Source of the DNA: Halomicrobium salinisoli
GTDB taxonomy: Archaea > Halobacteriota > Halobacteria > Halobacteriales > Haloarculaceae
Reading direction: 5' to 3'
DNA: 64,000 nucleotides
NCBI RefSeq assembly: GCF_020405185.1
Contig: NZ_CP084463.1
Location: 1,116,001 to 1,180,000 of the forward strand
Made by a program: the position numbers and the translations under genes. Shown in pieces: positions 1 through 9,898 of the stretch; positions within the stretch are counted from its first letter, which is position 1, and every line of letters starts with the position of its first letter. A model generated the notes under the pieces. It had not been told where the DNA came from. It ran no database searches and saw only the letters and a program-made list of their open reading frames with translations.

Positions 1-265
1 CCTCGAGCTCCGACATCATGTTCTCGGCCGCGTCGTCGCCGTAGGGCCGGGACTGGTCGGCCGTCGGGACGATGTGGTCGACCGTGGCCAGCGTCAGGTC
101 GGGCCGGGCGACCTCCAGGTCCCGCTCCTGGAGCATCCCGAACGCCTGCGGGCTCGTGACCTCGTGGATGAGGTGGAGCCCGACGAACAGCTGGTCCTGT
201 CCGTTGGGCAGCGTCGTCACCTTGTGTCGGTCCCAGACCTTGTCGTACAGCGTGTTCTCGCTCAT
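1..265 (-). CDS. leuC: 3-isopropylmalate dehydratase large subunit, N-terminal part (cut by window edge)
   Basis: This aconitase-family enzyme isomerises 2-isopropylmalate to 3-isopropylmalate in leucine synthesis, together with the small subunit LeuD. Only about 88 N-terminal residues are in the window, beginning [14 protein letters not shown] and including the stretch [12 protein letters not shown] and a conserved TVDHIVPT segment. The Fe-S cysteines and the rest of the protein lie beyond the edge. The start is only 3 bp after the ilvC stop, so it is the next cistron of the ilvB-ilvN-ilvC operon. leuD and leuB would be expected further left, which cannot be checked here. Confidence 0.93.
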   Translation of the reverse strand, partial: MSENTLYDKVWDRHKVTTLPNGQDQLFVGLHLIHEVTSPQAFGMLQERDLEVARPDLTLATVDHIVPTADQSRPYGDDAAENMMSELE

Positions 266-268
266 TCG

Positions 269-1318
269 TCAGTCATCCGCGTTCACGCGTTCCTGTTCGT
301 CCTCGGATTCGGAGCCGGACTCCTCCCACGCGAACAGCTCGCGCAGGCGGGCGCCGACGTCCTCGATCTCGTGGTCCTTCTCGGCGGCCCGGAGCTGGGT
401 GTAGCTCGGGCGGCCGGCCTGGTTCTCGGCGATCCACTCGCGGGCGAACTCGCCGTTCTGGACCCGCTCGAGGGTCTCCTCCATGTTCTCCCGGACGTGG
501 TCGTCGAGGATCTCGTCGCCCTCCGTGAGGCCGCCGTACTCGGCGGTGTCGGAGACGGAGTCCCACATGCCGCCGAGCCCGCCCTCGTACATCAGGTCGA
601 CGATGAGCTTCAGCTCGTTGAGGCACTCGAAGTAGGCCATCTCGGGGCTGTAGCCCGCGTCGACCAGCGTCTCGTAGCCGTGCTTGACGAGGCTGGTGAC
701 GCCGCCACAGAGGACGGCCTGCTCGCCGAAGAGGTCCGTCTCGACCTCCTCCTTGAAGCTCGTCTCGATGACGCCGGCGCGGGTGCAGCCGATACCCTTC
801 GCGTAGGCCAGCGCCTGCTCCTTGGCATCGCCGGTGACGTCCTGGTAGACGGCGATCAGGCCGGGCGTGCCCTGGTCGCGCTCGTAGTTCCGGCGCACGA
901 GGTGGCCGGGGGACTTCGGCGCGACCATGGTCACGTCGACGTACTCCGGCGGCTCGATCTGGTTGTAGTGGATGTTGAACCCGTGGGCGAACTGCACCGT
1001 GTCGCCCTCGTCGAGTTCGGGCTCGATGGCCTCGAAGACGGCCGGCTGGACCGTGTCCGGCACCAGGATCGAGACGACGTCGGCCTGCGCCGCGGCGTCG
1101 TCGGGCGTCGCGACCTCCAGACCGGCGTCCTCGGCCTCAGCGCGCGAGGAGGAGTCCTCGCGCAGGCCCACGACCACGTCCACCCCGCTCTCGTGGAGGT
1201 TCAGCGCGTGCGCGTGGCCCTGGCTGCCGTATCCCAGCACCGCGACGGTCTCGCCGTCGAGGTACGATCCGTCCGCGTCCTCGTCGTAGTAAACCTCTGT
1301 CGTAAATTTCTCAGTCAT
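269..1318 (-). CDS. ilvC: Ketol-acid reductoisomerase (class I)
   Basis: This enzyme converts acetolactate or acetohydroxybutyrate to the dihydroxy acid in valine and isoleucine synthesis, using NADPH and Mg2+. The 349-residue product has the Rossmann motif GYGSQGHA near residue 29, the catalytic-histidine region FAHGFNIHY near 115, the MVAPKSPGH segment, and the knotted C-terminal domain with [14 protein letters not shown] near 190. Its length is typical of class I. The start at [14 protein letters not shown] is preferred over a GTG 30 bp upstream because homologues begin here and it leaves only an 8 bp overlap with ilvN. Confidence 0.96.
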   Translation of the reverse strand: MTEKFTTEVYYDEDADGSYLDGETVAVLGYGSQGHAHALNLHESGVDVVVGLREDSSSRAEAEDAGLEVATPDDAAAQADVVSILVPDTVQPAVFEAIEPELDEGDTVQFAHGFNIHYNQIEPPEYVDVTMVAPKSPGHLVRRNYERDQGTPGLIAVYQDVTGDAKEQALAYAKGIGCTRAGVIETSFKEEVETDLFGEQAVLCGGVTSLVKHGYETLVDAGYSPEMAYFECLNELKLIVDLMYEGGLGGMWDSVSDTAEYGGLTEGDEILDDHVRENMEETLERVQNGEFAREWIAENQAGRPSYTQLRAAEKDHEIEDVGARLRELFAWEESGSESEDEQERVNADD

Positions 1319-1910
1319 CGTCTTGCAGTGTGTCTGCCCCTCTTTCAAGTGCTACGGTTCCGCCCCGGGCGACTTCCTGGACGTCGAACTGCCGGAAGGC
1401 GTCGATGGCGGCGTCGATCTTCTGCTGGCTGCCGGTCACCTCGACGGTGATCGAGTCGGCGCTGACGTCGACCGCGGTGCCGTCGTACATCTCCGCGACG
1501 GCGTTGACGTCGTCGGGCTTCTCGCCGTCGACCTTGATCAGCGCCAGCTCCCGGTTGGTCGACGCCGGCTCCAGCTCGCGGACCGAGATGGTCGGCACGA
1601 GCTTCTCGAGTTGCTTCTTGGCCTGCTCGACGCCGGGGTCGGGCTCCTCGATGACGATGGTCATCCGCGCGACGTCGTCGTCCATCGTCGCGCCGACGGT
1701 CAGGCTCTCGATGTTGAACTGCCGCCGGCTGAACAGGCCCGACACCTCGGCGAGCACGCCGGGCTCGTGTTTCACCAGCGCCGCCAGCACCGCCTCGCGC
1801 GGCTCGTGGGTGGCCTCTGCCTCCGGATCGACGCGAATACCTTGCTCGTTGCGCCGGCCCTCCGGGCGCATCCGCTCGTCCGGGGCCGGTCCGGGCATAC
1901 CTCCGGTCAT
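1311..1910 (-). CDS. ilvN: Acetolactate synthase regulatory (small) subunit
   Basis: This is the small subunit of acetohydroxyacid synthase. It activates the IlvB catalytic subunit and confers branched-chain amino acid feedback. The 199-residue protein has a variable 35-residue head, an ACT domain beginning around [18 protein letters not shown] (about residues 43-60) and the family C-terminal domain including the [15 protein letters not shown] end. It starts 1 base after the ilvB stop and its end overlaps the ilvC start, consistent with translational coupling. The long charged N-terminus may be overextended; a start near MRPEGRRN is possible. Confidence 0.94.
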   Translation of the reverse strand: MTGGMPGPAPDERMRPEGRRNEQGIRVDPEAEATHEPREAVLAALVKHEPGVLAEVSGLFSRRQFNIESLTVGATMDDDVARMTIVIEEPDPGVEQAKKQLEKLVPTISVRELEPASTNRELALIKVDGEKPDDVNAVAEMYDGTAVDVSADSITVEVTGSQQKIDAAIDAFRQFDVQEVARGGTVALERGADTLQDDD

Positions 1911-1911
1911 C

Positions 1912-3678
1912 TCAGATCATCTCCAGGTGGTCCTCGTTCAGTGCGAACAGTCCGTTGTCGCCCCCGCTGGGCACCATCGGGAAGACGTTCTCCTCGGGGT
2001 CGATGATGGCGTCGACGACCGACGGGCCGTCGTACTCGCGGGCGGCCTCGATCGTCTCCTCGACGTCGTCGTAGTCCTCCAGTCGGAACCCGCGGGCGCC
2101 GAACGCCTCCGCGAGCTTGTCGAACTCGGGGACCCACGGGTACTCCGAGGCCATCCGCCGGCCCTCGAAGAAGCCGTCCTGCCACTGGCGGACCATCCCG
2201 ACCGCCTCGTTGTTCAGGACGACGTACGTGATGTCCAGGTTCTCCCGCACCGCCACGGAGAGCTCCTGGACGGTCATCAGGAAGGAGCCGTCGCCGTCGA
2301 AGCAGACGACCTCCTGATCGGGCGCGGCCATCTTGGCGCCGATCGCCGAGGGCACGCCGTAGCCCATCGTCCCCAGCCCGTGGCTGGAGACCCAGGTGCG
2401 GGGCTCCGTGAACGTCCAGAACTGCGAGGCCCACATCTGGTGTTGCCCGACGCCGGTCGTGACGATGGCGTCGTCGTCCGCCAGTTCCGAGAACCGCTCG
2501 ACCACGTACTGGGGCTTGAGCGGCTCGTCGTCCGGCGTGTCGTAGTCCATCGGGTACTCGTCTTTCCAGGTCTGGCACTGCTCGCGCCACTCGTCGGCGT
2601 CCGGCTCGGCCGGCATGGCGTCGTACAGCTGCCGGAGGACGGCCTTCGCATCGCCGATCAGCGGGTAGTCCGCGTGGATGTTCTTGCTGATCTCGGCGGG
2701 GTCGACGTCGACGTGGATGACGTCGGCGTCCGGCGCGAAGGAGTCGACGCCGCCGGTCAGGCGGTCGTCGAAGCGCGTCCCGATGGCCAGCATGCAGTCG
2801 GTGTTGGTGATCGCCATGTTGGCGTAGCCGGTGCCGTGCATGCCGGCCCACTCCAGGGACAGCTCGTGGTCCTCCGGGAAGGAGCCGATCCCGGGCATCG
2901 TCGTGACGACCGGAATCTCGTACTCCCTCGCGAAGTCCCGCAGTTCGTCCGACGCCTCGGCCTTGATCACGCCGCCCCCGGAGAGGATCAGCGGGCGGTC
3001 GGCCTCGGCCAGCACGTCGGCGGCCTCCTGGACGTTCGCGTCGTCGGCCTCCTCCGCCGGGCGGTAGGTGTCCGGCGCTTTCGGCTCGCCGGGCTCGACG
3101 TCGGTCTCGCCCTGGGTGACGTCCTTCGGGAGGTCGACCAGGGTCGGTCCCTGTCGGCCCTCGTCGGCGAGGGCGAACGCCTCACCGACGTCGTCGCCGA
3201 CGGTGTCAGCGTCGCCGGCGAAGTAGCTGTGCTTGGTGACGGGCTGGGTGATCCCCACGGTGTCCGTCTCCTGGAAGGCGTCGTTGCCGACGAGGTCCGT
3301 CGCCACCTGCCCGGTCAGTGCGATGACCGGATCGGAGTCCATGTTGGCGTCGGCCAGGCCCGTCACGAGGTTCGTCGCGCCGGGACCGGAGGTGGCGAAG
3401 CAGACGCCCGGCTCGCCGGAGACGATGCCGTAGGCGTCCGCGGCGTGGGAGGCGCCCTGCTCGTGGGCCATCGTGACGTGGTCGATCTCGGAGTCGTACA
3501 GCGCGTCGTAGACGGGCATGATCGCCCCGCCCTGGACGCCGAAGACGTACTCCGCGCCCGCGTTCTCCAGGGCGCGGACGACGGACTGCGCGCCCGTCGT
3601 GACGGGTGCCTGCTCCGCGGCCGTCTCCCCGTCCTCGTCGGCCTCGTCGGCCTCTTCGATCGATGCTCGTTCGCTCAT
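1912..3678 (-). CDS. ilvB: Acetolactate synthase catalytic (large) subunit
   Basis: This thiamine diphosphate enzyme condenses pyruvate (or pyruvate plus 2-oxobutyrate) to acetolactate, the first common step of valine and isoleucine synthesis. The 588-residue product has an acidic 25-residue head, the N-terminal domain with YVFGVQGGAIMPVYDAL (catalytic Glu region near residue 75), the central FAD-binding domain, and the C-terminal ThDP motif beginning FDGDGSFLMT and continuing through NNEAVGMV. It heads ilvB-ilvN-ilvC-leuC. Its ATG overlaps the stop of a 19-codon upstream ORF in an ATGA junction, and the leader is unusually long (see the leader entries). Confidence 0.96.
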   Translation of the reverse strand: MSERASIEEADEADEDGETAAEQAPVTTGAQSVVRALENAGAEYVFGVQGGAIMPVYDALYDSEIDHVTMAHEQGASHAADAYGIVSGEPGVCFATSGPGATNLVTGLADANMDSDPVIALTGQVATDLVGNDAFQETDTVGITQPVTKHSYFAGDADTVGDDVGEAFALADEGRQGPTLVDLPKDVTQGETDVEPGEPKAPDTYRPAEEADDANVQEAADVLAEADRPLILSGGGVIKAEASDELRDFAREYEIPVVTTMPGIGSFPEDHELSLEWAGMHGTGYANMAITNTDCMLAIGTRFDDRLTGGVDSFAPDADVIHVDVDPAEISKNIHADYPLIGDAKAVLRQLYDAMPAEPDADEWREQCQTWKDEYPMDYDTPDDEPLKPQYVVERFSELADDDAIVTTGVGQHQMWASQFWTFTEPRTWVSSHGLGTMGYGVPSAIGAKMAAPDQEVVCFDGDGSFLMTVQELSVAVRENLDITYVVLNNEAVGMVRQWQDGFFEGRRMASEYPWVPEFDKLAEAFGARGFRLEDYDDVEETIEAAREYDGPSVVDAIIDPEENVFPMVPSGGDNGLFALNEDHLEMI

Positions 3679-3734
3679 GTCGTCTCACCTCGCGTGCGAT
3701 GCTGCGGTCGTGCCGTCTGCGTATACTGGTGCAT
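3675..3734 (-). CDS. Possible 19-codon leader ORF overlapping ilvB start
   Basis: A short frame begins with ATG, reads MHQYTQTARPQHRTRGETT and stops at a TGA that overlaps the ilvB ATG by four bases. The overlap is the same arrangement as other coupled junctions in this operon. The peptide has no leucine, valine or isoleucine codons, so it is not a classical branched-chain attenuator peptide. It is basic and rich in Thr, Gln, Arg and His, unlike the acidic proteins around it. It may be a coupling ORF or simply chance. Confidence 0.35.
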   Translation of the reverse strand: MHQYTQTARPQHRTRGETT

Positions 3735-4060
3735 GGTTGGTGTCCTGTGGTGGTCGACGTCCGATCCGGCGGTCGCTGAAGTGACGGATGCTGGAGGGGC
3801 TATACCGCCCCTACAATACGTACGAGAAGGGCGAGTGCGCCGCTGCCGGTGGATCGGTCCCGGGTGGCAGCGCGCGCCGTCATCACGTCGAATCTCTGAC
3901 TCGCACCGATAATAAGGTTTCCGTGAGACGGCCTGCCGAACTGACGCGGGGTGGCCGTACCGCTCTCCACGCGCGCCTGGGTACGCGGCGCTCGCGGTTC
4001 CCGCAACCGCACGGGATACCAGCGGCTTCCGGACCGTGCGAACCGGACGTGAGGACATCC
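3679..4060 (-). promoter_or_regulatory. ilvB upstream region: promoter and long leader
   Basis: This 380 bp gap between leuA and ilvB holds no convincing gene other than the 19-codon ORF. On the minus strand a purine-rich GGAAACC followed by TTATTA (3910-3915) looks like a BRE/TATA pair. It would place the start of transcription near 3885, about 200 nt before ilvB. Within that leader, an inverted repeat AGGGGC/GCCCCT with a 6-base loop lies around 3793-3811. A long structured leader is unusual here because most promoters in the window are leaderless. Regulation by branched-chain amino acids is a guess from the context. Confidence 0.5.
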
Positions 4061-5285
<1,225 letters not shown>

Positions 5286-5311
5286 AGTCACCCGAATGAC
5301 TGGTTCCCTCG

Positions 5312-5319
5312 TAGTTAAA
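5312..5319 (-). promoter_or_regulatory. TATA box for leuA
   Basis: On the minus strand CTTTAACTAC lies about 30 bases upstream of the ATG at 5285. This is the spacing expected for a leaderless or near-leaderless haloarchaeal transcript, and it supports that ATG as the authentic leuA start despite the frame disagreement downstream. Confidence 0.6.
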
Positions 5320-5479
5320 GGTGTCCATCGGGGCGGTGCCGTGCGAGTGGTTGGCAGGACGAGCCCACGGCGCCGGTCGCCGTCCGGACGCACCGGGAAA
5401 ACGCCGGCTGATGGACGGCCCGTGAGGTCGGATGCGGTCGAAGCGAGCCTTTTTCTCGGTCGACGCTGAGTACCCGCGT

Positions 5480-5779
5480 ATGTCCGACTTCGAGGGGCTG
5501 GATCTGCAGGCGGTGGAGGACAGGATCGACGAGGAGGACGGTGCCTGCAACCGGATCGTGCTGGGCGTGCTCGACGGATCGACGCCGCCCGAGGAGTGGC
5601 TCGAAGAGGTCGCGAGCGGCGCCACCCTGGTGTTGAACGTCGAAGGCGACCTCAACGAGCTGGCCGCCGGGTTCGCGCGGGACGTCCGCGACGAGGGCGG
5701 CGAGCTGATGCACTTCCGCGGGTTCCTGATCGCGACGCCGCCGGGGGTCGAGATCGACTCCGATCGGCTCGGCGACTGA
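5480..5779 (+). CDS. Small conserved haloarchaeal protein (DUF5779-like)
   Basis: This 99-residue acidic cytoplasmic protein begins MSDFEGLDLQAVEDRIDEE and has a recurring hydrophobic core (RIVLGVLDGSTPPEEWLEE, LVLNVEGDLNELAAGFA, LMHFRGFLIATPPGVEI). No enzyme motif is visible and the function is unknown. The family label is from memory of haloarchaeal proteins with this opening. The start follows a CGCGT tract and is preferred over an upstream in-frame ATG at 5432 that would add a basic, non-conserved head. It stands alone between the divergent leuA and the convergent VOC gene. Confidence 0.8.
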   Translation: MSDFEGLDLQAVEDRIDEEDGACNRIVLGVLDGSTPPEEWLEEVASGATLVLNVEGDLNELAAGFARDVRDEGGELMHFRGFLIATPPGVEIDSDRLGD

Positions 5780-5809
5780 GCGACACCGGGCGGCCGCGGC
5801 CGTCCGCGG

Positions 5810-6499
5810 TCACGCACGGAGCGTCAGGTAGTGACCGTCGGGGTCACGGATCCTGACGCCGTCGTCGGTCTCGGCGACGGCGAGGGCGTCCTCGCGGACC
5901 TGATCGGCCAGTTCCCCGGGGTCGTCGGCCGCGACGCCCCAGTCGACGTGGACGCCGCCACGGGCGTCGGCCAGGCCGAGGTGGGGCTCCCACAGTTCCA
6001 GGTCCACGTCGCCGGTCGTCAGGCGGACACGGCGGCGCTGATCGCCGCGGTCGACCACGTCGAAGCCGAGCGTCTCGTAGAAGGCCGTCGCCGCGTCGAG
6101 GTCCTCAACCTCGAGGACGACCTCGAACAGACCGGTGATCCCGTTTCCTTCCTCACCGCTCGTTCGCTCCCCGAGTTCGACGCAGTTGCCGTCGGGGTCG
6201 TACAGGTACAGCGACCGGGCCTCGCCGAAGCGGTGTTCCGTCAGGTCGAACGGGCCGTCGAGGCGCTCGTACCAGTCGTCGTACGCCGGGGCGGGGACCG
6301 AGAGGGCGTAGTGGACGTGCAGGCCGCCCCGCGGGACCGGGCCGGGCGCCCTGAGGCGGAGGCGCGCGTCGCCGGCCGGGTAGGCCACCTCGTCCGCTGA
6401 TTCGCTCGCGGGCTCCAGCCCGAGGTGGGTTTCGTAGAAGGACCGGGCCCGGTCGAGGTGCTTCGCTTCCAGGGTCAGCCAGCGCGGGCGGCCGAGCAT
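5810..6499 (-). CDS. VOC-fold (glyoxalase/bleomycin-resistance-like) two-domain protein
   Basis: The 229-residue protein has two vicinal-oxygen-chelate modules. The first (about residues 1-115) runs from LTLEAKHLDRARSFYETHLG to SLYLYDPDGNCVELGER. The second (about 125-229) runs from GLFEVVLEVEDLDAATAFYE to IRDPDGHYLTLRA. Each ends in the DPDG-N/H motif typical of glyoxalase, dioxygenase and antibiotic-binding relatives. The substrate cannot be deduced. It starts at MLGRPRWLTLEAKH, because upstream in-frame sequence is arginine-rich and non-conserved. It is divergent from the next gene, with about 125 bp between them. Confidence 0.85.
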   Translation of the reverse strand: MLGRPRWLTLEAKHLDRARSFYETHLGLEPASESADEVAYPAGDARLRLRAPGPVPRGGLHVHYALSVPAPAYDDWYERLDGPFDLTEHRFGEARSLYLYDPDGNCVELGERTSGEEGNGITGLFEVVLEVEDLDAATAFYETLGFDVVDRGDQRRRVRLTTGDVDLELWEPHLGLADARGGVHVDWGVAADDPGELADQVREDALAVAETDDGVRIRDPDGHYLTLRA

Positions 6500-6626
6500 G
6501 CCGGCGGTTCGGCCGACGCGCGGAAAGGCGTTCGCCCGGCGGGCGGAAAGGGCCGACCGGCGCCGGACGGCGAGCGAGCGCAGTGCTGGTATCCGTTTTA
6601 TTGTGCCGCCGGCCGTACGTGGCGAC

Positions 6627-7307
6627 ATGGCTATGAAAGGCTCCGGCCGAGCGCGGAACTGGCAGGAGATCGACCGCTGGGACGGAGGCGTGGGCTGGAT
6701 CGCCTATCCCGACGAGGCGATGCAGCGGGCCAGCCACGCGCTGGCCGTCGACGGCGAAGTGTGGGTGGTGGATCCCGTCGACGCGCCCGGCCTGGACGAC
6801 CTGCTGGCGGAGTTCGGCGAGGTGGCCGGCGTCGTCGTCCTCCTCGACCGGCACACGCGCGACGCGGGAGCGATCGCCCGGCGCCACGACGTCTCCGTCC
6901 ACGTCCCCCACTGGATGACCGGGGTCGAGGGCGACCTCGGCGCGCCCATCGAGCGGGTCCGCACGGAACTGGGGTCGACGGGCTACGGCGTCCACAAGGT
7001 CGTGGACAACCCCGTCTGGCAGGAGGCGGCGCTGTACGGCGAGGACACCGGCGCCCTCGTGGTCCCCGAGTCGGTCGGCACCGCCGACTTCTTCCTGACC
7101 GGGGACGAGCGCCTCGGCGTGCACCCCGCCCTCCGGCTGTTCCCACCGAAGCGGCTCGGCCGGCTCTCGCCCGACCGGATCCTCGTCGGGCACGGAACCG
7201 GTATCGACGAGAGCGCACCGGAGGCACTCGACGACGCCCTGGAGAACGCTCGCTCGCGGGCCCCGTCGCTGTACGCCGGGACCGTCCGCGAGTACCTGCT
7301 GTCCTGA
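6627..7307 (+). CDS. Haloarchaeal metallo-beta-lactamase-fold-like protein
   Basis: This 226-residue protein resembles degenerate metallo-beta-lactamase-fold proteins of haloarchaea. It has strand-turn segments (EVWVVDPVDAPGLDDLL, VAGVVVLLDRHTRDAGAIARRH, VSVHVPHWM) and a late VGHGTGI that resembles the GHG end motif. The canonical HxHxDH metal site is missing and is replaced by LDRHTRDAG, so ordinary hydrolase activity is doubtful. The start is ATG at 6627; a second ATG lies two codons on. No partner gene is evident. Confidence 0.75.
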   Translation: MAMKGSGRARNWQEIDRWDGGVGWIAYPDEAMQRASHALAVDGEVWVVDPVDAPGLDDLLAEFGEVAGVVVLLDRHTRDAGAIARRHDVSVHVPHWMTGVEGDLGAPIERVRTELGSTGYGVHKVVDNPVWQEAALYGEDTGALVVPESVGTADFFLTGDERLGVHPALRLFPPKRLGRLSPDRILVGHGTGIDESAPEALDDALENARSRAPSLYAGTVREYLLS

Positions 7308-7372
7308 CCTGCCTGCCGGTCGATCGCTCGAGGGGCCGGCACCGGCGACGCTATTATGCTCTGGCAGTGCGA

Positions 7373-7792
7373 ATGACCGTCGTGGTCTACGCGACGCGCG
7401 GCCTCGTCGATACGCTGCTCCGGATGGCCAGCGACGCCGACCCGGAGTCCGTGACGATCCCGGTGGCCGTCACGCGCGCCGGTGAACTCCCCGACGCCGG
7501 CCTCGACGACGACGTCCCGGTGTTCACGCACTTCTACATGCCCGGGGCGGAGAACTCGGTCGGGGCCGTCTTCGGGATGGACCTGGGGACGCCCGCCGGT
7601 CAGACCCAGGGCCGGTTCGTCTCCCACCCGTCGGGCCACCTCGGCGTCACCGAGGAGGACGACCTCCACGAGGTGGTGTTCGTCGCGGCCCCGCCGTGGA
7701 ACGACGACGCGTTCGCGGCCTTCGATCGACGGGGCCGCCAGCGGGACCTGACGGTTCTGGACGTCGAGCCGCCGGAAGAAGCCATCGAGTAG
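7373..7792 (+). CDS. Uncharacterised haloarchaeal protein, 139 residues
   Basis: The function is not recognised. The protein begins MTVVVYATRGLVDTLLRMASD, contains a central VPVFTHFYMPGAENSVGAVFGMD segment and ends EPPEEAIE. It is acidic, with no signal peptide, membrane segment or cysteine pair. An in-frame GTG two codons upstream (7367) is an alternative start, and a weak TATTAT lies about 20 bp before it. It sits between the MBL-like gene and a ribbon-helix-helix gene on the opposite strand. Confidence 0.7.
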   Translation: MTVVVYATRGLVDTLLRMASDADPESVTIPVAVTRAGELPDAGLDDDVPVFTHFYMPGAENSVGAVFGMDLGTPAGQTQGRFVSHPSGHLGVTEEDDLHEVVFVAAPPWNDDAFAAFDRRGRQRDLTVLDVEPPEEAIE

Positions 7793-7811
7793 CGCCGGCG
7801 CGAGAGGCGCC

Positions 7812-8021
7812 CTAGTCGAGGTACCCCAGGTCGCGCAGCTGGTCGGCGATGTCCTGGAACTCCGACTCGGTCAGTTCGCCCTCCTCCTCGTGCTTGATGA
7901 CGATCGATCGCAGCAGGAACCGGACGAGGTCGCTCGTCGACGAGAAGCTCGTCCCCTCGATCGTCTCCTCGACCCGGTCCGCGAGGTCCTTCGGGATGGA
8001 AACGGTCGTGTAGTCGGCCAT
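7812..8021 (-). CDS. Ribbon-helix-helix (CopG/MetJ-type) DNA-binding protein
   Basis: This 69-residue protein has a classic RHH opening: the strand YTTVSIPKDLADRVEETIEG followed by a helix with TSFSSTSDLVRFLLRSIV. An acidic C-terminal tail (EEEGELTESEFQDIADQLRDLGYLD) follows. RHH dimers bind palindromic operators through the N-terminal strand. No toxin partner is adjacent, so a plain transcription regulator is more likely than an antitoxin. The start is the ATG in the sequence MADYTTV; upstream in-frame residues are not conserved in this fold. Confidence 0.88.
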   Translation of the reverse strand: MADYTTVSIPKDLADRVEETIEGTSFSSTSDLVRFLLRSIVIKHEEEGELTESEFQDIADQLRDLGYLD

Positions 8022-8111
8022 GGACCCGCTTTGGAAGCCTCCCGGATAGGCGTTCCGGGCGTCGCCGCCGGGGACGGACACCCGATCGACGGCGACGCTA
8101 CGGCGGGCGGG

Positions 8112-8390
8112 TCACTCGGTCGGCGAGCGCGTCGGCTCGTCGGCCGTCGTGTCGAACTGCCCCATCTGGGCCGCACTGCCGGGCGAGAACGTCAGCGGCG
8201 CGCCCGCCGCGCGGGCGAGCGAGCCGGAGTCTGCGGACTCGTCGGGGCCGGCGTCGCTCCGAGTGCCAGTCGCGCGCGTCGCCGGTCCGGTCGGGTTCTC
8301 TGTCGCGTACTCCGTCGTCTGTCGGTCGGTCGTCGATTCGCCGTCGGTCGGCCGCGCGTCGGTGATCGGTTCGGTGTTCGTCGTGGACAT
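8112..8390 (-). CDS. Hypothetical Thr/Ser/Ala-rich small protein
   Basis: The 92-residue frame begins MSTTNTEPITDARPTDGES. It is composed mostly of Thr, Ser, Ala, Asp and Glu, looks largely disordered and ends GQFDTTADEPTRSPTE. No known domain is visible. Support comes from acidic composition matching haloarchaeal coding DNA and from a strong minus-strand TATA box at 8486-8498, which would give a leader of about 70 nt. It could still be non-coding. Confidence 0.45.
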   Translation of the reverse strand: MSTTNTEPITDARPTDGESTTDRQTTEYATENPTGPATRATGTRSDAGPDESADSGSLARAAGAPLTFSPGSAAQMGQFDTTADEPTRSPTE

Positions 8391-8485
8391 GGTGAGTGCG
8401 TCGTCGGAGGCGGTTGCGGTGCTGTGCGTCGCCGATCTGCTGCGCCTTTCGTCGGTACGTGCATCGCAGCTACTCGATGGGAGAG

Positions 8486-8498
8486 TAATATAATAAAA
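8486..8498 (-). promoter_or_regulatory. Strong AT-rich TATA element
   Basis: The minus strand reads ACTTTTATTATATTACTC, an exceptionally AT-rich run in DNA of about 70% G+C. It fits a TATA box for the minus-strand gene at 8112-8390. It could also serve plus-strand transcription, but only short, unconvincing frames lie that way. Confidence 0.5.
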
Positions 8499-8644
8499 GT
8501 TCATGAAGGTATGTGAACGTCCACCACGCGCCGGCGCCCTCGAACGGCCGATACCGCCGACGGAGCGCGGACCGCGCCGCCCTCGGGCGCTGCCGGTACA
8601 CGGATCGCGCCGCCGCCGGACGCCGCCGACGGACTACGGCCGGG

Positions 8645-9820
8645 TCAGACGACGAGTTCCATCGGGTAGTCGGTCAGGTTCTCGTAGCCGTCCTCGGTGA
8701 CGACGACCAGGTCCTCCAGACGGACCCCGCCGACCTCGGGGTCGTACAGGCCCGGTTCGATGGTGATGACGTGCCCGGGCTCCAGTTCGGCGCCGTTGGG
8801 GCCGACGCGGGGCAGTTCGTGGACGTCGAGGCCGACGCCGTGGCCGGTGCTGTGGATGAACCCCGTCTCGGTCGACTCGTCGGACCGCAGCGTGGGGAGG
8901 CCGGCGTCCTCGTAGACGTCGCAGACGGCGTCGTGGACGTCCGCGCCGGTCGCGCCCGGTTCGACCGCGTCGAGGGCCGCCGCGTGGGCGTCGGCGGTGA
9001 GGTCGTACCACTCCCGGACGGTGTCGGAGGGCTCCCCGACGACGAACGTCCGCGTCATGTCGGCGTGGTACTTCGTCGCCTTGTCCCGCGGGAAGATGTC
9101 GACGATGATCGGCTCGCCGGCCTCGAGCGGCCCGCTGCCGCGGTCGTGGGGATCGGCGGCGTCGCTGCCGCAGGCGACGATGGTGTCGTCCAGCGCGCAC
9201 CCCTCCCGCAGGAGCGTCACCTCGATCTCCTCCGTGACGCGCTCGCTGGTGAGGGGTTCGCCGTCGAGTTCGAGCGTGCCGTCCTCGGCCACGTCTGCGT
9301 CGCGTAGCGCCCGCTCCGCGGCGACCATCGACTTCTCGTTGGCCGCCTGCGCGTCCCGGATCAGCTCCACCTCGTCGCCCGTCTTCGTCGCGCGGACCTC
9401 CGTGACGGCGCCGTCTTCGTCCGGTTCGACGGCGACGCCCCGGTCGCGGAGGCCGTCGGCCGTCGCGACGGGGAACCGCGGCGGGACGGCCACGGAGTCG
9501 ACGTCGTAGGCGTCGAGGAAGTCCGCGAGGACGTGCCACACCGCATCACGTCGGCCGTTGGCCTCCACCTTCGCCTCGTAGTCGTAGTCGACGTACCGCT
9601 CGACGCTCTCGGCGCGGGCCTCCCGCGTGGCGCGGCCGTACTCCAGGCTGCGCGAGAAGAGGAGGTGGACCTCGCCGTCGTAGAGCGTGACGAAGGGGTC
9701 GGGCGCGTCGAAGCCCGAGAGGTAGTACTGATCGGCGTCCTCCGAGTCGGCGTCGATCAGGTAGCCGTCCAGCCCACGCTCGTCGAGGTAGGCGTCGAGG
9801 TCCGAGAGGTCCGGATCCAT
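8645..9820 (-). CDS. Xaa-Pro aminopeptidase family (M24) metallopeptidase
   Basis: The 391-residue M24 peptidase probably cleaves N-terminal Xaa-Pro bonds. The N-terminal creatinase-like domain spans about residues 1-140 and the pita-bread catalytic domain follows. Visible metal ligands are Asp in [22 protein letters not shown] (about 247 and 258), His in [17 protein letters not shown] (about 325-333), Glu in [14 protein letters not shown] (about 357) and Glu in VRLEDLVVV near the end. The start at [17 protein letters not shown] is chosen over an upstream in-frame codon. No signal peptide is present, so it should be cytoplasmic. Confidence 0.9.
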   Translation of the reverse strand: MDPDLSDLDAYLDERGLDGYLIDADSEDADQYYLSGFDAPDPFVTLYDGEVHLLFSRSLEYGRATREARAESVERYVDYDYEAKVEANGRRDAVWHVLADFLDAYDVDSVAVPPRFPVATADGLRDRGVAVEPDEDGAVTEVRATKTGDEVELIRDAQAANEKSMVAAERALRDADVAEDGTLELDGEPLTSERVTEEIEVTLLREGCALDDTIVACGSDAADPHDRGSGPLEAGEPIIVDIFPRDKATKYHADMTRTFVVGEPSDTVREWYDLTADAHAAALDAVEPGATGADVHDAVCDVYEDAGLPTLRSDESTETGFIHSTGHGVGLDVHELPRVGPNGAELEPGHVITIEPGLYDPEVGGVRLEDLVVVTEDGYENLTDYPMELVV

Positions 9821-9898
9821 ACGCCGGGGTGGGGACGCCACGGCCTTATACTGTCGGCCCCACGACCGCGACGGGTGTCCCCCCTGCGACGGCGGCCG

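Noticed and set aside
74..1450. Long open frame on the plus strand opposite ilvC and ilvN
   Set aside because: In DNA of about 70% G+C the antisense of acidic proteins is often open; the translation is Leu/Val/Arg-rich without any domain, while the minus strand encodes clear IlvC and IlvN.
1330..3912. Very long plus-strand frame across ilvN and ilvB
   Set aside because: It is the antisense shadow of well-identified minus-strand genes; no promoter or domain supports it.
3679..4060. T-box or bacterial leucine attenuator upstream of ilvB
   Set aside because: No leader peptide rich in Leu/Val/Ile, no T-box sequence, and these systems are not known in haloarchaea.
8503..8700. Plus-strand small gene after the AT-rich promoter
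   Set aside because: The frame is Arg/Pro-rich, typical of non-coding high-G+C DNA, and overlaps the end of the peptidase gene on the other strand.
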